This document shows positions 6,915 through 14,242 of a DNA stretch of 14,244 bases, piece after piece (the first letter of the stretch is position 1; each line of letters starts with the position of its first letter). Source of the stretch: an uncultured Eubacteriales bacterium (lineage in GTDB: Bacteria; Bacillota; Clostridia; Christensenellales; Borkfalkiaceae); NCBI GenBank assembly GCA_958405585.1, contig CATYEP010000038.1:1-14244 (forward strand). Direction: 5' to 3'. The notes beneath the pieces are model-generated. The model was not told where the DNA came from and made no database searches. It saw nothing but the letters and a program-made list of their open reading frames with translations. Position numbers and translations under genes: made by a program.

Positions 6915-7628
6915 ATGATATTATTTCCAGCCATTGACATTTTGAACGGAAAGGCAGTGCGGCTTTATAAAGGCGACAGAAATAAGGTAACGGAATACGG
7001 AGATCCTTTGAAATTTGCGGAAAAATGGGCGGAAGCAGGGGCAAAGTGGCTGCACGTCGTCGATCTTTCCGGTGCGTTTACGGGAGAGAGCGGCATCGAT
7101 TCGATCCTGACGGAGATCAAGAAGCGGCTGAATATTTCCGTGCAGAGCGGCGGCGGATTGCGCAGTATAAGCGATGTGCAAAGGCGGTTGGACGCAGGCG
7201 CGGACAGGGTCGTTATCGGTACAATGGCAGCATGTCATCCGGATGAATTTGCGCTTACGGCTTATAAATTTCCCGAAAAAGTGGTAGCCGGAATCGACGC
7301 ACGCGACGGTATGTTTGCCGTCAAGGGCTGGACGGAACAGACGGACATCACGGCGGTATATTTCGGAAAAAAATGCAAAAAAATGGGTATACGTTATGCA
7401 CTTTTCACGGATATTTCCAAGGACGGAGCGATGGAAGGGTGCAACGTTTGCGAGACGATACGCATTCAGAAAGAGACGGAACTTCAGGTCATTGCAAGCG
7501 GCGGGATCTCTTCGCTCAAAGATATCGAAAATCTTCGCGACAGCGGGATCTACGGGGCAGTGCTGGGAAAATCCATATACAGCGGTGCCGTCGATCTGAA
7601 AGAAGCGCTGAAAACGGCGCGAGGCTGA
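6915..7628 (+). CDS. hisA: Phosphoribosylformimino-5-aminoimidazole carboxamide ribotide isomerase
   Basis: HisA is a beta-alpha barrel enzyme that performs an Amadori rearrangement of ProFAR to PRFAR. The protein has 237 residues, the family norm. The catalytic acid/base residues are D8 in FPAIDILNGKAVRL and D128 in VAGIDARDG. Phosphate-binding loops are SGGGLRS (78-84) and ASGGISS (194-200), with VLGKSIY near the end. The ATG at 6915 has GGAGG four bases upstream and gives the standard MILFPAID start, so I rejected the 29-residue extension to 6828. It follows a 192-base gap and is followed by a 95-base gap, both unusual in this operon. Confidence 0.96.
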   Translation: MILFPAIDILNGKAVRLYKGDRNKVTEYGDPLKFAEKWAEAGAKWLHVVDLSGAFTGESGIDSILTEIKKRLNISVQSGGGLRSISDVQRRLDAGADRVVIGTMAACHPDEFALTAYKFPEKVVAGIDARDGMFAVKGWTEQTDITAVYFGKKCKKMGIRYALFTDISKDGAMEGCNVCETIRIQKETELQVIASGGISSLKDIENLRDSGIYGAVLGKSIYSGAVDLKEALKTARG

Positions 7629-7723
7629 GCGGTAATTATAGGTTTTACGTTTTTTGCGTGCTGCCGCGTGCCTGAAAATCGGGGCGGCCGAAAACGGGAA
7701 GAAGCGAAAAGAATGGAGCAGAT

Positions 7724-8500
7724 ATGTTAGCAAAACGCATTATACCCTGTCTGGATATCGATAAGGGCAGGGTGGTGAAAGGCGTCAATTTTGTCAATCT
7801 GATCGACGCGGGCGATCCTGTGGAAATAGCCCGCGCTTATGATAAAATCGGGGCGGACGAAATCGTATTTTTGGATATTACGGCATCCAGTGACGGGCGA
7901 AAGACGGCGGTGGATATTCTCAGCCGAGCCAGTGAGCAGGTTTTTATTCCGCTCACGATAGGCGGCGGGATCCGCAGTGCGGAAGATTTCCGTGAGCTTT
8001 TGGCAGCGGGTGCGGACAAGATTGCGGTCAATTCTGCGGCGATCAGGTCTCCGCGGCTGATCACGGACGCGGCGCTGAAATTCGGGTCGCAGTGCGTGGT
8101 TCTTGCGGTGGACGCAAAATCGAACGGAAAAGGTTCCTGGGACGTTTATCTCAACGGCGGAAGGGTCAAAACGGATCTGGATGCGATCGAGTGGATCCGT
8201 GAAGCGGAAAAACTGGGCGCAGGGGAAGTATTGCTGACCAGTATGGACAGGGACGGCACGAAAGCGGGTTACGATCTGGAACTGACGCGGCGGGCGGCGG
8301 AAGCGGTCAATATACCCGTCATTGCTTCGGGCGGAGCGGGCAAAATGCAGGATTTTGCGGACGTTCTGACGGAAGGGAAGGCGGATGCTGCGTTGGCGGC
8401 GTCTTTGTTTCATTTTTCACAGATCGATATGCGGGAGCTGAAAGAGTTTCTGGCAAAACAGGGTATTCCCATCAGGAGGGTTCAGACATGGCGGAACTGA
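7724..8500 (+). CDS. hisF: Imidazole glycerol phosphate synthase, cyclase subunit
   Basis: HisF is the barrel-shaped synthase subunit that combines PRFAR with ammonia from HisH to give imidazole glycerol phosphate and AICAR. The 258-residue protein carries the catalytic aspartates D11 in IPCLDID and D130 in VLAVDAKSNG, the two phosphate-binding regions IGGGIRS (79-85) and ASGGAG, and LLTSMDRDGTKAGYD. GGAG (7715-7718) precedes the ATG by five bases. The 95-base gap before it has a T-run at about 7651-7656 but no clear terminator stem or promoter. The 3' end overlaps hisIE by 13 bases. Confidence 0.97.
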   Translation: MLAKRIIPCLDIDKGRVVKGVNFVNLIDAGDPVEIARAYDKIGADEIVFLDITASSDGRKTAVDILSRASEQVFIPLTIGGGIRSAEDFRELLAAGADKIAVNSAAIRSPRLITDAALKFGSQCVVLAVDAKSNGKGSWDVYLNGGRVKTDLDAIEWIREAEKLGAGEVLLTSMDRDGTKAGYDLELTRRAAEAVNIPVIASGGAGKMQDFADVLTEGKADAALAASLFHFSQIDMRELKEFLAKQGIPIRRVQTWRN

Positions 8501-9087
8501 AATGGAATGCGGACGGGCTCATATGTGCCGTAGCGCAGGATTACGAGAGCGGCGAAGTGCTGATGCAGGCATATATGAACGAAGAAGCATATGAAAAGAC
8601 GCTGGAAACCGGGTATGCGCATTATTGGAGCCGTTCGAGAAAAAAACTTTGGAAGAAAGGCGAAGAGAGCGGGCATTTGCAGAAAGTGCGCGCGATCTAT
8701 CTGGATTGCGATAAGGACTGCGTGCTTTTGAAAGTGGAGCAGACGGGCGCCGCTTGCCATACGGGGAATTACAGTTGTTTCTACACGCCTGTAAAGGAAA
8801 ACGGGATCGGGGCGGAGATGCTCGGACAGTTGCAGCGTATCGTGGAAGATCGGAAAGAAAATCCCGAAGAGGGAAGTTATACGGCGTATTTGTTTGAAAA
8901 GGGCGTGGACAAGATCGCCAAAAAGACGGGCGAAGAAGCGGTGGAACTTGTGCTTGCGGCGAAAGGCGGCAAGAAAGAGGAAATTATCGGGGAGTGCGCC
9001 GACTTGTTTTATCATACGCTCGTTCTTCTCGCCAATGCGGGTGTGAAGCTGTCGGATGTCTGTACGGAACTGAAAAACAGGCACTGA
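8488..9087 (+). CDS. hisIE: Bifunctional phosphoribosyl-AMP cyclohydrolase / phosphoribosyl-ATP pyrophosphatase
   Basis: HisIE carries out the second and third pathway steps. Residues 1 to about 103 form the HisI cyclohydrolase: DCDKD (73-77) should bind magnesium, and C74, C90 and C97 the zinc ion, in CHTGNYSCF. Residues from about 108 form the HisE pyrophosphatase, an all-alpha domain with SYTAYLFEKG, KKTGEEAVELVLAA and ECADLFYH. At 199 residues it is a complete fused protein. AGGAGGG (8474-8480) lies seven bases upstream, inside hisF. It is the last recognisable his gene in the cluster. Confidence 0.97.
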   Translation: MAELKWNADGLICAVAQDYESGEVLMQAYMNEEAYEKTLETGYAHYWSRSRKKLWKKGEESGHLQKVRAIYLDCDKDCVLLKVEQTGAACHTGNYSCFYTPVKENGIGAEMLGQLQRIVEDRKENPEEGSYTAYLFEKGVDKIAKKTGEEAVELVLAAKGGKKEEIIGECADLFYHTLVLLANAGVKLSDVCTELKNRH

Positions 9088-9095
9088 TATTTTTT
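9057..9095 (+). terminator. Possible weak terminator at the end of the his operon
   Basis: TGTCTGT (9057-9063) can pair with ACAGGCA (9077-9083) with one G-T wobble, around a 13-base loop. Six Ts (9090-9095) follow after a six-base spacer that includes the hisIE stop. The stem lies within the coding sequence and the spacer is long, so efficiency would be low. No better terminator is visible before 9278, so read-through into the aldolase gene is possible. Confidence 0.3.
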
Positions 9096-9244
9096 GTTCT
9101 CCGATGCAGAAATAACCGTATGCGGAGGGTTCAGCCCTTCGATGGCGATGATTTTGTTTACACATATTCAAGGTCGCGGATATTCGCCCGCTGAGATCGC
9201 AAGGGTGCGAAAAACGGGGTAAGTGTTTCGTGAATTGTTATATA

Positions 9245-9265
9245 TTCCCGTCTTTGCGGCGGGAA
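9245..9265 (+). promoter_or_regulatory. Hairpin next to the aldolase ribosome binding site
   Basis: TTCCCG (9245-9250) pairs with CGGGAA (9260-9265) around a nine-base loop. The 3' arm overlaps the first bases of the AAGGAGG ribosome binding site (9264-9270). It could reduce ribosome access or be chance. No convincing promoter is visible between 9088 and 9244. Confidence 0.35.
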
Positions 9266-9277
9266 GGAGGAATGATC

Positions 9278-10261
9278 ATGGCAAACGTACAGAGAAAAGG
9301 ATCTCTGCTTTCTTTCCGTCCGGACATCAAGGTGTTGGATGCGACCTTAAGGGACGGAGGATTGTGCAATAATTTTGAATTTACGGACGAATTCGCCAAA
9401 GCGCTGTTTCAGATGAATGTGGCGGCGGGCGTCGATTATATGGAAATGGGCTACAAGGCATCCAAATCGCTTTTTGATCCGTCCAAGTTCGGGAAGTACA
9501 AATTCTGCGAAGAAAAGGATCTTCGTGCGATCGTGGGCGAGAATAAGACGGGAATGAAACTTTCGGTGATGGCGGATGTCGGCAGGACGGATTTCAAAAA
9601 AGATATCGGGCCGAAGAATGAGAGTGTGATCGACATGGTGCGGATCGCATGTTATATCAACGAGATTCCGGCGGCGATCGAAATGGCGGAGTACTGCAAG
9701 AAACTCGGCTACGAAACGTGCGTGAATGTGATGGCCGTATCCAAAGCGAAAGACGAAGAGATCGACGATGCGTTGGAAATGCTTGGGAAGAGCCCTGTAG
9801 ACGTGATCTATCTTGTGGACAGTTACGGATCTCTGTATCCGGAACAGGTAGCGAAGCTGACGCTGCGTTATCTGGAAACAGGGGACAAGTACAAAAAAGA
9901 GATCGGTGTCCATGCGCATAACAACCAGCAACTGGCGTTCGGCAATACGATCGAGGCGGCGAGCTGGGGTGCGTCGTATCTGGATTCTACGGTGAATGGA
10001 ATGGGAAGGGGCGCGGGAAACTGTTCCACGGAGCTGTTGCTTGGCTTTTTAAAAAATCCGAAATTCCATATCGAACCGGTGTTGCAGTTCATTACCGATC
10101 ATATGCTGCCTTTGAAAGAACAGGGCGTGGTCTGGGGGTATGACGTGGCGTATCTTCTGACGGGAAGGCTGAATATGCACCCGTCTTCGGCGATCAGGTT
10201 TATTCGTGAAAAGCGTACCGATTATGCGGCGTTCCATGGAGAACTTTTGGAACGGGACTGA
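9278..10261 (+). CDS. DRE-TIM metallolyase family aldolase, substrate unknown
   Basis: The 327-residue protein looks like an HMG-CoA-lyase-like aldolase. LDATLRDGG (20-28) corresponds to the DRE-type metal and substrate motif, with R25 and D26. VHAHNNQ carries H212 and H214, the expected metal-ligand HxH, and NGMGRGAGNCSTE matches the glycine-rich segment seen in 4-hydroxy-2-oxovalerate aldolases. Family members cleave or form carbon-carbon bonds next to a 2-oxo or acyl-CoA group with a divalent metal. I do not recognise the substrate: no acylating aldehyde dehydrogenase, a usual partner of 4-hydroxy-2-oxovalerate aldolase, is nearby. The protein is too short for isopropylmalate or homocitrate synthase with a regulatory domain. 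I chose ATG 9278 because AAGGAGG ends seven bases upstream; ATG 9272 is only one base away from it. It follows the his operon by 190 bases and may be co-transcribed by read-through. Confidence 0.8.
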   Translation: MANVQRKGSLLSFRPDIKVLDATLRDGGLCNNFEFTDEFAKALFQMNVAAGVDYMEMGYKASKSLFDPSKFGKYKFCEEKDLRAIVGENKTGMKLSVMADVGRTDFKKDIGPKNESVIDMVRIACYINEIPAAIEMAEYCKKLGYETCVNVMAVSKAKDEEIDDALEMLGKSPVDVIYLVDSYGSLYPEQVAKLTLRYLETGDKYKKEIGVHAHNNQQLAFGNTIEAASWGASYLDSTVNGMGRGAGNCSTELLLGFLKNPKFHIEPVLQFITDHMLPLKEQGVVWGYDVAYLLTGRLNMHPSSAIRFIREKRTDYAAFHGELLERD

Positions 10262-10329
10262 TCAATTAGTAAAAATTACCGTGCAACGTATTCCTGTTTT
10301 CGGAGCATACTGTTAGCGGAGGGGAAAAG

Positions 10330-10437
10330 ATGGCGCGGTTTATGAAAGATAATGAAACGGCGGAGATCGCCTGGAGAATGTTTGAGCGTACGGGCAGTCT
10401 TTCGTATTACATGCTGTACAAACAGTTAAAAAAGTAA
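10330..10437 (+). CDS. yqzL: YqzL family small protein
   Basis: This 35-residue open frame encodes a protein with AWRMFERTGSLSYYMLYKQL near its C-terminus. This fits the YqzL family pattern of an aromatic-rich 'W..F..TG....Y..YK.L' peptide. In Firmicutes yqzL lies just before recO, often after era, and here recO begins 30 bases downstream. The ATG has an excellent GGAGGGG (10318-10324) five bases upstream, supporting translation. The function of YqzL is not established. A five-bp hairpin, ACCGC/GCGGT (10439-10443 with 10452-10456), sits between its stop and recO; it has no following T-run and probably does not terminate. Confidence 0.8.
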   Translation: MARFMKDNETAEIAWRMFERTGSLSYYMLYKQLKK

Positions 10438-10467
10438 AACCGCATTTTTGGGCGGTCAGGGACGAAA

Positions 10468-11184
10468 ATGGAACTGAAGGTAGATGCGCTGGTCGTGCGC
10501 ACGGCGGATTACGGGGAAAGCGACAGAATGCTGACCCTGTTTTCCTTACAGAACGGAAAGATATCGGCGGCGGCGAAAGGCGTGCGGAAAGCTGGGGCAA
10601 AACTGCGTTTTGCGGCCCAGCCTTTCTGTTTTGCGGAATATGTTCTGGCGCAGAAAGGTGAGCGATACACCATGATTTCCGCATCCGGTACGGACGGCTT
10701 TTACGAACTCAGGCAGGACATCGGCAAATTCTATGCGGCGGCGTCGCTTGCGGGACTTTGTGACGCCGTTCTGCCCGAAGGGATCGTCAACGAAGAATTG
10801 TTTTTGCGCGCGGTGAATTCACTCAAAGAGATGTGCGAAGGAGATGCGGCGCTGGCGCTGATTTCTTTTTTTATCAAACTTCTGGAACTTTCGGGGTATA
10901 TGCTGGATCTTTCCGCCTGTGCGGATTGCGGAGCCGTACTGGAAGGGAAGGTGTTTTTTGACGTTGCGGGCGGATGTTTTTACTGCCCCGACTGCGCCCG
11001 CGGCGCGGGGGTAAGTGAAAGTACGTTGCAGGTTCTGAAAATGTGTGCGGGGCAGGAATATAACGTTTCTTTGATCACGGCGGACGGAAAAAAACGCGCA
11101 CTGAAACTGCTGTATGCGTATTTTAGACAGAAAACGGATTCGGAAGTCAAAGCCGTCGAGGAATACCTTCGAATGCCCGATTGA
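10468..11184 (+). CDS. recO: DNA repair protein RecO
   Basis: RecO acts in the RecFOR pathway: it binds SSB-coated single-stranded DNA, helps load RecA and anneals strands. The 238-residue protein starts with the OB-fold domain, with VVRTADYGESDRMLTLFS (9-26) and KGVRK, continues through a helical region, and has a zinc-binding cluster C151-x2-C154 and C173-x2-C176 (C170 nearby). Length and order match the family. The ribosome binding site is modest (AGGG about six bases before the ATG), and close spacing to yqzL suggests co-transcription. The gene is followed by a 392-base non-coding region. Confidence 0.93.
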   Translation: MELKVDALVVRTADYGESDRMLTLFSLQNGKISAAAKGVRKAGAKLRFAAQPFCFAEYVLAQKGERYTMISASGTDGFYELRQDIGKFYAAASLAGLCDAVLPEGIVNEELFLRAVNSLKEMCEGDAALALISFFIKLLELSGYMLDLSACADCGAVLEGKVFFDVAGGCFYCPDCARGAGVSESTLQVLKMCAGQEYNVSLITADGKKRALKLLYAYFRQKTDSEVKAVEEYLRMPD

Positions 11185-11224
11185 CCTGTTATGAAGGTAC
11201 ATTTTTAGAAAGAAATCTCTCGTT

Positions 11225-11246
11225 TGCGGGAATCAACATATGTCTG
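11225..11246. repeat. AACATATGTC-centred repeat, copy 1, upstream of ppdK
   Basis: This segment begins TGCGG and contains AACATATGTC, whose centre ACATATGT is palindromic. It resembles 11301-11320 except for a two-base length difference and a few substitutions. The ACATATGT centres are 74 bases apart, close to seven turns of the DNA helix. The region 11185-11410 otherwise holds A/T-rich sequence without a credible gene. Confidence 0.6.
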
Positions 11247-11300
11247 GAAGGGCATTTGTATGTTTTTTGGGTATCTTTTCCCATAAAAAGAGTATAGTTG

Positions 11301-11320
11301 TGCGGATAAACATATGTCAG
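11301..11320. repeat. AACATATGTC-centred repeat, copy 2, upstream of ppdK
   Basis: This is the second copy, with TGCGG followed by AACATATGTC. It may be a binding site for a dimeric regulator together with copy 1. A TATAGT at 11293-11298 just before it could be a -10 box, but no -35 box stands at proper spacing. Confidence 0.6.
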
Positions 11321-11410
11321 TTTGTTCAGACAAGAGGGACAAGCTTTGGGGCGAAAGAATATTTTTCGGACAGAGCAATAGGATGAAAGAGGAAAAATCA
11401 AAGATTTGGT

Positions 11411-11456
11411 ATTTGCCGCCGCGCGTTTTTGGACGAAAAAACGCGCGGCGGCAAAT
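11411..11456. terminator. 20-bp perfect hairpin between recO and ppdK, probable bidirectional terminator or RNA structure
   Basis: Bases 11411-11430 and 11437-11456 are perfectly complementary, with a six-base loop GGACGA. The stem combines a very stable GCCGCCGCGCG block with five T-A pairs next to the loop. It is not followed by a real T-run on either strand (only TTT on the + strand), so it is not a canonical intrinsic terminator. It sits 36 bases before the ppdK -35 box and probably insulates ppdK from recO transcription. Confidence 0.65.
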
Positions 11457-11492
11457 TTCGTACAAAAAATTTGAAATATTCAGGTTTTTCAC

Positions 11493-11521
11493 TTGAAATT
11501 TGCGCTGATTTATATTAAAAT
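11493..11521 (+). promoter_or_regulatory. Sigma-A-type promoter of ppdK
   Basis: TTGAAA (11493-11498) and TAAAAT (11516-11521) are separated by the optimal 17 bases. Transcription would start near 11528, giving a leader of about 50 bases that ends in the strong AGGAGGAG ribosome binding site (11560-11567). Confidence 0.85.
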
Positions 11522-11576
11522 AGAGATGTTAGAGAGTTTAATCAAATTCCAATCTTATCAGGAGGAGAAATTTTTT

Positions 11577-14210
11577 ATGGCAAAGAAATATTGCTACCTT
11601 TTCTCGGAAGGTAACGCAAAGATGCGTGAGCTTCTCGGCGGTAAGGGTGCGAACCTTGCGGAAATGACAGGGATGGGGCTGCCTGTTCCTCAGGGATTCA
11701 CCATTTCGACGGAAGCCTGCACGCAGTATTATGAAGACGGCAGACAGATCAATCCCGAAATTCAGAAAGAAATCATGCAGTATATCGCGAAGATGGAAGA
11801 AATCTGCGGCAAGAAATTCGGCGACAAGGAGAATCCTTTGCTTGTTTCCGTACGTTCGGGCGCGCGTGCTTCCATGCCGGGAATGATGGATACCATTTTG
11901 AACCTCGGTCTGAACGAAGAAGTGGTAGAAGTTATCGCGAAAAAATCGGGCAATCCCCGTTGGGCTTGGGACTGCTATCGTCGTTTTATTCAGATGTATT
12001 CCGACGTTGTTATGGAAGTCGGCAAGAAATACTTTGAACAGCTCATCGACCAGATGAAGGAAAAGAAGGGAGTTACGCAGGACGTCGAACTGACGGCGGA
12101 AGACCTGAAAGAACTCGCAAACCAGTTCAAAGCAGAATACAAAGACAAGATCGGCGCAGAATTCCCGAACGATCCGAAAGAACAGCTGTTCGGCGCGATC
12201 AAAGCGGTGTTCCGTTCTTGGGACAACCCCCGTGCGAACTACTATCGTATGCAGAACGATATCCCTTACAGCTGGGGTACTGCAGTCAACGTGCAGATGA
12301 TGGCGTTCGGTAACATGGGCGATACATCCGGTACGGGTGTTGCGTTCACGCGTAACCCTGCAACGGGCGAAAAGAAGCTCATGGGCGAATTCCTGATGAA
12401 TGCACAGGGCGAAGACGTTGTTGCCGGTGTCCGTACTCCGATGCCGATCGACAAGATGAAAGAGATCATGCCCGAAGTTTACGAGCAGTTCCAGGGCATC
12501 TGCCATACGCTGGAAAATCATTACCGCGATATGCAGGATATGGAATTCACGATCGAGGACAAGCATCTGTACATGCTCCAGACCCGTAACGGTAAACGTA
12601 CGGCGGCTGCGGCGATCAAGATAGCTTGCGATCTGATCGATGAAGGAATGATCACGGAGCAGGAAGCTTTGATGCAGATCGATCCGAAAACGCTGGATGC
12701 GTTGCTGCACCCGCAGTTTGACGCGAAGGCACTTAAAGCGGCTACGCCGGTTGCGAAGGCTCTGCCTGCATCCCCGGGCGCTGCTACCGGTAAGATCGTG
12801 TTCACGGCGGAAGACGCTGTTGAACAGGGCAAGAAGGGAGAAAAGGTTATTTTGGTAAGATTGGAGACCTCCCCGGAAGATATCGAAGGTATGCACTATG
12901 CGCAGGGTATTTTGACGGTTCGCGGCGGTATGACGTCGCATGCGGCAGTTGTAGCGCGTGGTATGGGAACCTGCTGCGTATCCGGTTGCGGCGATATCAA
13001 GATGGACGAAGAAAACAAGAAGTTCACCTTGAAAGGAAAAGTATATAAAGAAGGCGATGTGATCTCGCTCGACGGTTCGACGGGTAACATCTACGGGGAA
13101 GGAATTCCTACGGTTGCGGCTGACACGTCTTCCGGCTATTTCGGACGCATCATGGAACTTTCCGATAAATATAAGGCAATGGCAGTCCGCACGAACGCTG
13201 ATACGCCTGCGGATGCTAAACAGGCTGCTAAATTCGGCGCACAGGGTATCGGCCTGTGCCGTACTGAGCACATGTTCTTTGAAGCCGACAGGATCGCGGC
13301 ATTCCGTGAAATGATCTGTGCGGATACGGTGGAAGAGCGTGAAGCGGCTCTTGCGAAGATCGAGCCGATGCAGCAGAGCGACTTTGAGAAATTGTACGAA
13401 GCTCTCGGCGGTTATCCTGTAACGATCCGTTTCCTCGATCCGCCTCTGCATGAGTTCGTTCCGACGACGGAAGAGGATATTGCGGCTCTTGCAAAAGCGC
13501 AGAAGAAGACAGTTGCGCAGATCAAACAGATCATTGCCGACCTGCATGAATTTAACCCGATGATGGGTCATCGCGGATGCCGTCTGACGGTCACCTATCC
13601 TGAAATCGCGAAGATGCAGACGAGTGCAGTCATCAAGGCTGCAATTAACGTCAAGAAAAAACATCCTGACTGGAATATTGTACCTGAGATCATGGTACCT
13701 TTGACCGGGGAAGTGAAGGAAATGGCGTTTGTCAAGAAGTTTATCGTTGAAACAGCTGACAAGCTGATCAAGGAAAGCGGAATTGACCTCAAGTATGAAG
13801 TTGGTACGATGATCGAGATTCCTCGTGCGGCTTTGACGGCGGATGAGATCGCGAAAGAAGCGGAATTCTTCTGCTTCGGAACGAACGATCTGACGCAGAT
13901 GACGTTCGGCTTCTCGCGTGACGATGCCGGCAAGTTCCTGCCTGCATACTACGAGAACAAGATTTACGAATCCGATCCGTTTGCGAAGCTTGACCAGATC
14001 GGCGTTGGCAAACTGATGGATATGGCGGTCAAACTCGGAAAAGAGACGAGACCTACGATGCATTTCGGCATCTGCGGCGAACACGGCGGAGATCCTTCTT
14101 CCATCGAGTTCTGCCATAAGATCGGCCTGAACTATGTATCCTGCTCGCCTTACCGTGTCCCGATCGCACGTCTTGCTGCAGCGCAAGCTAATATTAAACG
14201 TCCGAGGTAA
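11577..14210 (+). CDS. ppdK: Pyruvate, phosphate dikinase
   Basis: PPDK interconverts ATP, phosphate and pyruvate with AMP, pyrophosphate and PEP. In anaerobic Firmicutes it can serve glycolysis with pyrophosphate or PEP synthesis. The 877-residue protein has the full three-domain architecture. The N-terminal ATP-binding domain includes RSGARASMPGMMDTILNLG, DTSGTGVAFTRNP (249-261) and LQTRNG (334-339). The swivelling domain carries the phosphorylated H455 in GGMTSHAAV, at the same number as in the well-studied Clostridium symbiosum enzyme. The C-terminal PEP barrel ends with C833 in GICGEHGGDPSS, matching the catalytic cysteine C831 of that enzyme. T453, two residues before the histidine, is the site modified by PPDK regulatory protein in plants and some bacteria. 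The ATG at 11577 follows AGGAGGAG by nine bases; a TTG at 11493 lies inside the promoter. Codons are richer in CGT, GGT and AAC than in the his genes, as expected for high expression. Confidence 0.98.
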   Translation: MAKKYCYLFSEGNAKMRELLGGKGANLAEMTGMGLPVPQGFTISTEACTQYYEDGRQINPEIQKEIMQYIAKMEEICGKKFGDKENPLLVSVRSGARASMPGMMDTILNLGLNEEVVEVIAKKSGNPRWAWDCYRRFIQMYSDVVMEVGKKYFEQLIDQMKEKKGVTQDVELTAEDLKELANQFKAEYKDKIGAEFPNDPKEQLFGAIKAVFRSWDNPRANYYRMQNDIPYSWGTAVNVQMMAFGNMGDTSGTGVAFTRNPATGEKKLMGEFLMNAQGEDVVAGVRTPMPIDKMKEIMPEVYEQFQGICHTLENHYRDMQDMEFTIEDKHLYMLQTRNGKRTAAAAIKIACDLIDEGMITEQEALMQIDPKTLDALLHPQFDAKALKAATPVAKALPASPGAATGKIVFTAEDAVEQGKKGEKVILVRLETSPEDIEGMHYAQGILTVRGGMTSHAAVVARGMGTCCVSGCGDIKMDEENKKFTLKGKVYKEGDVISLDGSTGNIYGEGIPTVAADTSSGYFGRIMELSDKYKAMAVRTNADTPADAKQAAKFGAQGIGLCRTEHMFFEADRIAAFREMICADTVEEREAALAKIEPMQQSDFEKLYEALGGYPVTIRFLDPPLHEFVPTTEEDIAALAKAQKKTVAQIKQIIADLHEFNPMMGHRGCRLTVTYPEIAKMQTSAVIKAAINVKKKHPDWNIVPEIMVPLTGEVKEMAFVKKFIVETADKLIKESGIDLKYEVGTMIEIPRAALTADEIAKEAEFFCFGTNDLTQMTFGFSRDDAGKFLPAYYENKIYESDPFAKLDQIGVGKLMDMAVKLGKETRPTMHFGICGEHGGDPSSIEFCHKIGLNYVSCSPYRVPIARLAAAQANIKRPR

Positions 14211-14219
14211 ACATATATA

Positions 14220-14242
14220 GTGGTTTAACTAAGTTGTACCAC
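14220..14242 (+). other. Imperfect palindrome after ppdK, possible terminator stem cut by the window edge
   Basis: GTGGT (14220-14224) pairs with ACCAC (14238-14242), and the inner AACT/AGTT also pair, with one mismatch and one G-T wobble between the two blocks. It starts ten bases after the ppdK stop. The window ends two bases later, so a following T-run cannot be seen. Confidence 0.4.

Noticed and set aside
11493..11576. TTG start adding 28 residues to PPDK
   Set aside because: The codon coincides with the -35 box of the ppdK promoter, and the added residues do not resemble PPDK.
11538..14186. An 882-codon open frame on the - strand opposite ppdK
   Set aside because: It mirrors a strongly biased coding sequence, has no recognisable motif, and its predicted peptide is arginine-, histidine- and phenylalanine-rich in the manner of antisense shadows. 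The + strand PPDK is certain.
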